DNA of 5,720 nt from an uncultured Eubacteriales bacterium. GTDB lineage: Bacteria > Bacillota > Clostridia > TANB77 > CAG-508. Position 1 is the first letter of the stretch, and the number at the start of each line of letters is the position of its first letter. Made by a program: the position numbers and the translations under genes. The stretch covers positions 1 through 5,720 of the forward strand of contig CACWHO010000105.1 of the NCBI GenBank assembly GCA_902760765.1. The letters are read 5' to 3'. Positions 4,491 to 5,720 of the stretch are shown one piece after another. Below the pieces are notes generated by a model. That model made no database searches and was not told the origin of the DNA. It worked only from the letters and a program-made list of their open reading frames with translations.

Positions 4491-5720
4491 TTATTTTCAA
4501 AAGAATATCAAGAAAAAATTAACCAATTAAAACTGAATGTTAGGGAAGAAGTTAGGCCTATTGTTGTTCAAGAGAAATTAGACAAAATTAAGGAACTTGA
4601 AGATATTACTCATGATTTAGATGAAATGACTAAAAATGATATTGATGTTTTTAATAATGAAGTCTCTCAAACTTTGAGTAATAACTCTCAGAAATTAGTT
4701 GATTATCAAAATAAATTAGCTGAAGAAAAAGCAAATTATGCTAATGAAAGAAAAAATCTTATGGACAGGCATTCTAGATTATTTCTTAATAAACGTAATG
4801 CAAGTGACGAAATGGTTATTTCTGCTTTTCAAAAGGCTGTTGAAAATTTAAAAACACAGCACGAACAAAAAATGCAAAACATCCTTGATTCTATTAAAAA
4901 AATTAATGATGAAAACAAAACTCTTATAGATTATAGCCAAAAAATGTCACAACCTTTTCCAATTTTAATGCAAAACCTTGATGAACAAAAATCTCCAGAA
5001 AATAGTAAGAACTTAGATGAAAATGTGGAAAAAAATAATAAAAGTGCTATTGAGAATGCAGAAAAAAAAGATAATGAAGAAAATCAAACATTGAATAATA
5101 ATGATAAAAAATATGAAATAATTGTTGCTCCTAATCAAAATAAGGAATTTCCTATAATTCCTGCTACACAACAGCAAAAATCTGCTGCACAACTGCATAA
5201 CCCTATAGAGCAACAGCCAATGGCTGATTTTGATTCTAATGCAGAAAACAATAATCGAAATAATAGAAATTCTTTACGTAATTATATTAAACTTGCAAAT
5301 GGTGAATTAGATATGTCTATTGGCAAATCAGATGTATCAATTGATTTAGATGAAATTGATAACGTTCTTGATGAAGAAAAAAAGAATTTAAACAAAGCCA
5401 TTAAAGAAAAATATATTTCTTATTCTAAAAATGCAAATCTTGAAAAATTGAGTGATGTAAAATATTTAATTTTAGAAATCAAAAATCATAGTGAAAAGAT
5501 GCTTAAAAATATGGATATAGATGAAGAAAAAATTGATCCTAATATTTATAAGGGTTTTCAACTTTCTTTTTTGAATTCTGTAAAAAATGGTATTAAAAAT
5601 GGGATTCCATTAGAAATTATCAAAAATGATATAAATAATATTGATAAATATTTTGATAAATATGTAAATTGTGTTAAAACTAATCAGAAGGATTCTCAAC
5701 TTCAAATTGAATATGATGTA
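4491..5720 (+). CDS. Lys/Asn/Glu-rich coiled-coil-like protein, unknown function, 5' end unresolved, runs off window
   Basis: I do not recognise this protein. The frame is open for 410 codons from just after the TGA at 4488-4490 to the window edge. Numbering from 4491, residues 3-150 are charged and helix-like (KEYQEKINQLKLNVREEVRP at the start), consistent with a coiled coil. Residues about 155-260 form a low-complexity linker rich in Asn, Gln, Glu and Lys. From about 261 a more ordinary helical, acidic region begins (YIKLANGELDMSIGK). I see no signal peptide, membrane segment or catalytic motif. The first ATG is at 4626, without a ribosome-binding site at useful distance, while protein-like sequence clearly extends back to about 4491; the coordinates therefore mark the open extent, not a proven start. 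The gene may be truncated at its 5' end, frameshifted, or begin unusually. It is more AT-rich and lower in complexity than the str genes. Confidence 0.7.

Noticed and set aside
5013..5213. Minus-strand 66-codon frame, very rich in Ile and Phe, resembling a membrane peptide
   Set aside because: It is the antisense of Asn/Lys/Glu codons of the plus-strand gene, which automatically read as Phe/Ile; no ribosome-binding site supports it.

Overview
The window is a piece of an AT-rich bacterial chromosome, most likely from a low-GC member of the Bacillota, class Clostridia. This rests on the gene order rpsL-rpsG-fusA-tuf, on strong Shine-Dalgarno sites before all four genes, on A/T-ending codons, and on EF-G and EF-Tu sequences that read like clostridial ones. 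No genus can be named from the sequence alone.

Layout. Positions 1-4297 on the minus strand hold the str operon, transcribed right to left: rpsL (S12), rpsG (S7), fusA (EF-G) and tuf (EF-Tu, whose last roughly 20 residues lie beyond the left edge). A near-consensus sigma-A promoter at 4370-4398 drives it. The transcript starts with a leader of about 65 nt that contains an inverted repeat. rpsL and rpsG both start at GTG; fusA and tuf start at ATG. An unusually long 262-nt spacer separates rpsL from rpsG and holds a second candidate promoter, a 9-bp inverted repeat and a small hairpin.

The most striking feature is rpsL. It encodes only 84 residues instead of about 137. Both ends are normal S12, but about 53 central residues are missing in frame. 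These include the PNSALRK decoding-centre loop and the GGRVKDLPG loop, so this copy cannot make a normal S12. Either it is an assembly or haplotype artefact, or it is a degenerate copy and an intact rpsL lies elsewhere. fusA and rpsG look intact and tuf is intact as far as it is visible.

Positions 4491-5720 on the plus strand are an open frame running off the right edge. It encodes a Lys/Asn/Glu-rich, coiled-coil-like protein of unknown function. It is divergent from the str operon and occupies the place where rpoC is usually found. It has a good promoter (4417-4445), but no ATG/GTG/TTG start with a ribosome-binding site near its beginning, so its 5' end is unresolved.

Working together: S12 and S7 are 30S proteins, while EF-G and EF-Tu are the translocation and aminoacyl-tRNA delivery GTPases, a standard co-regulated translation operon. 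I found no CRISPR array, tRNA or rRNA gene, insertion sequence or clear rho-independent terminator.
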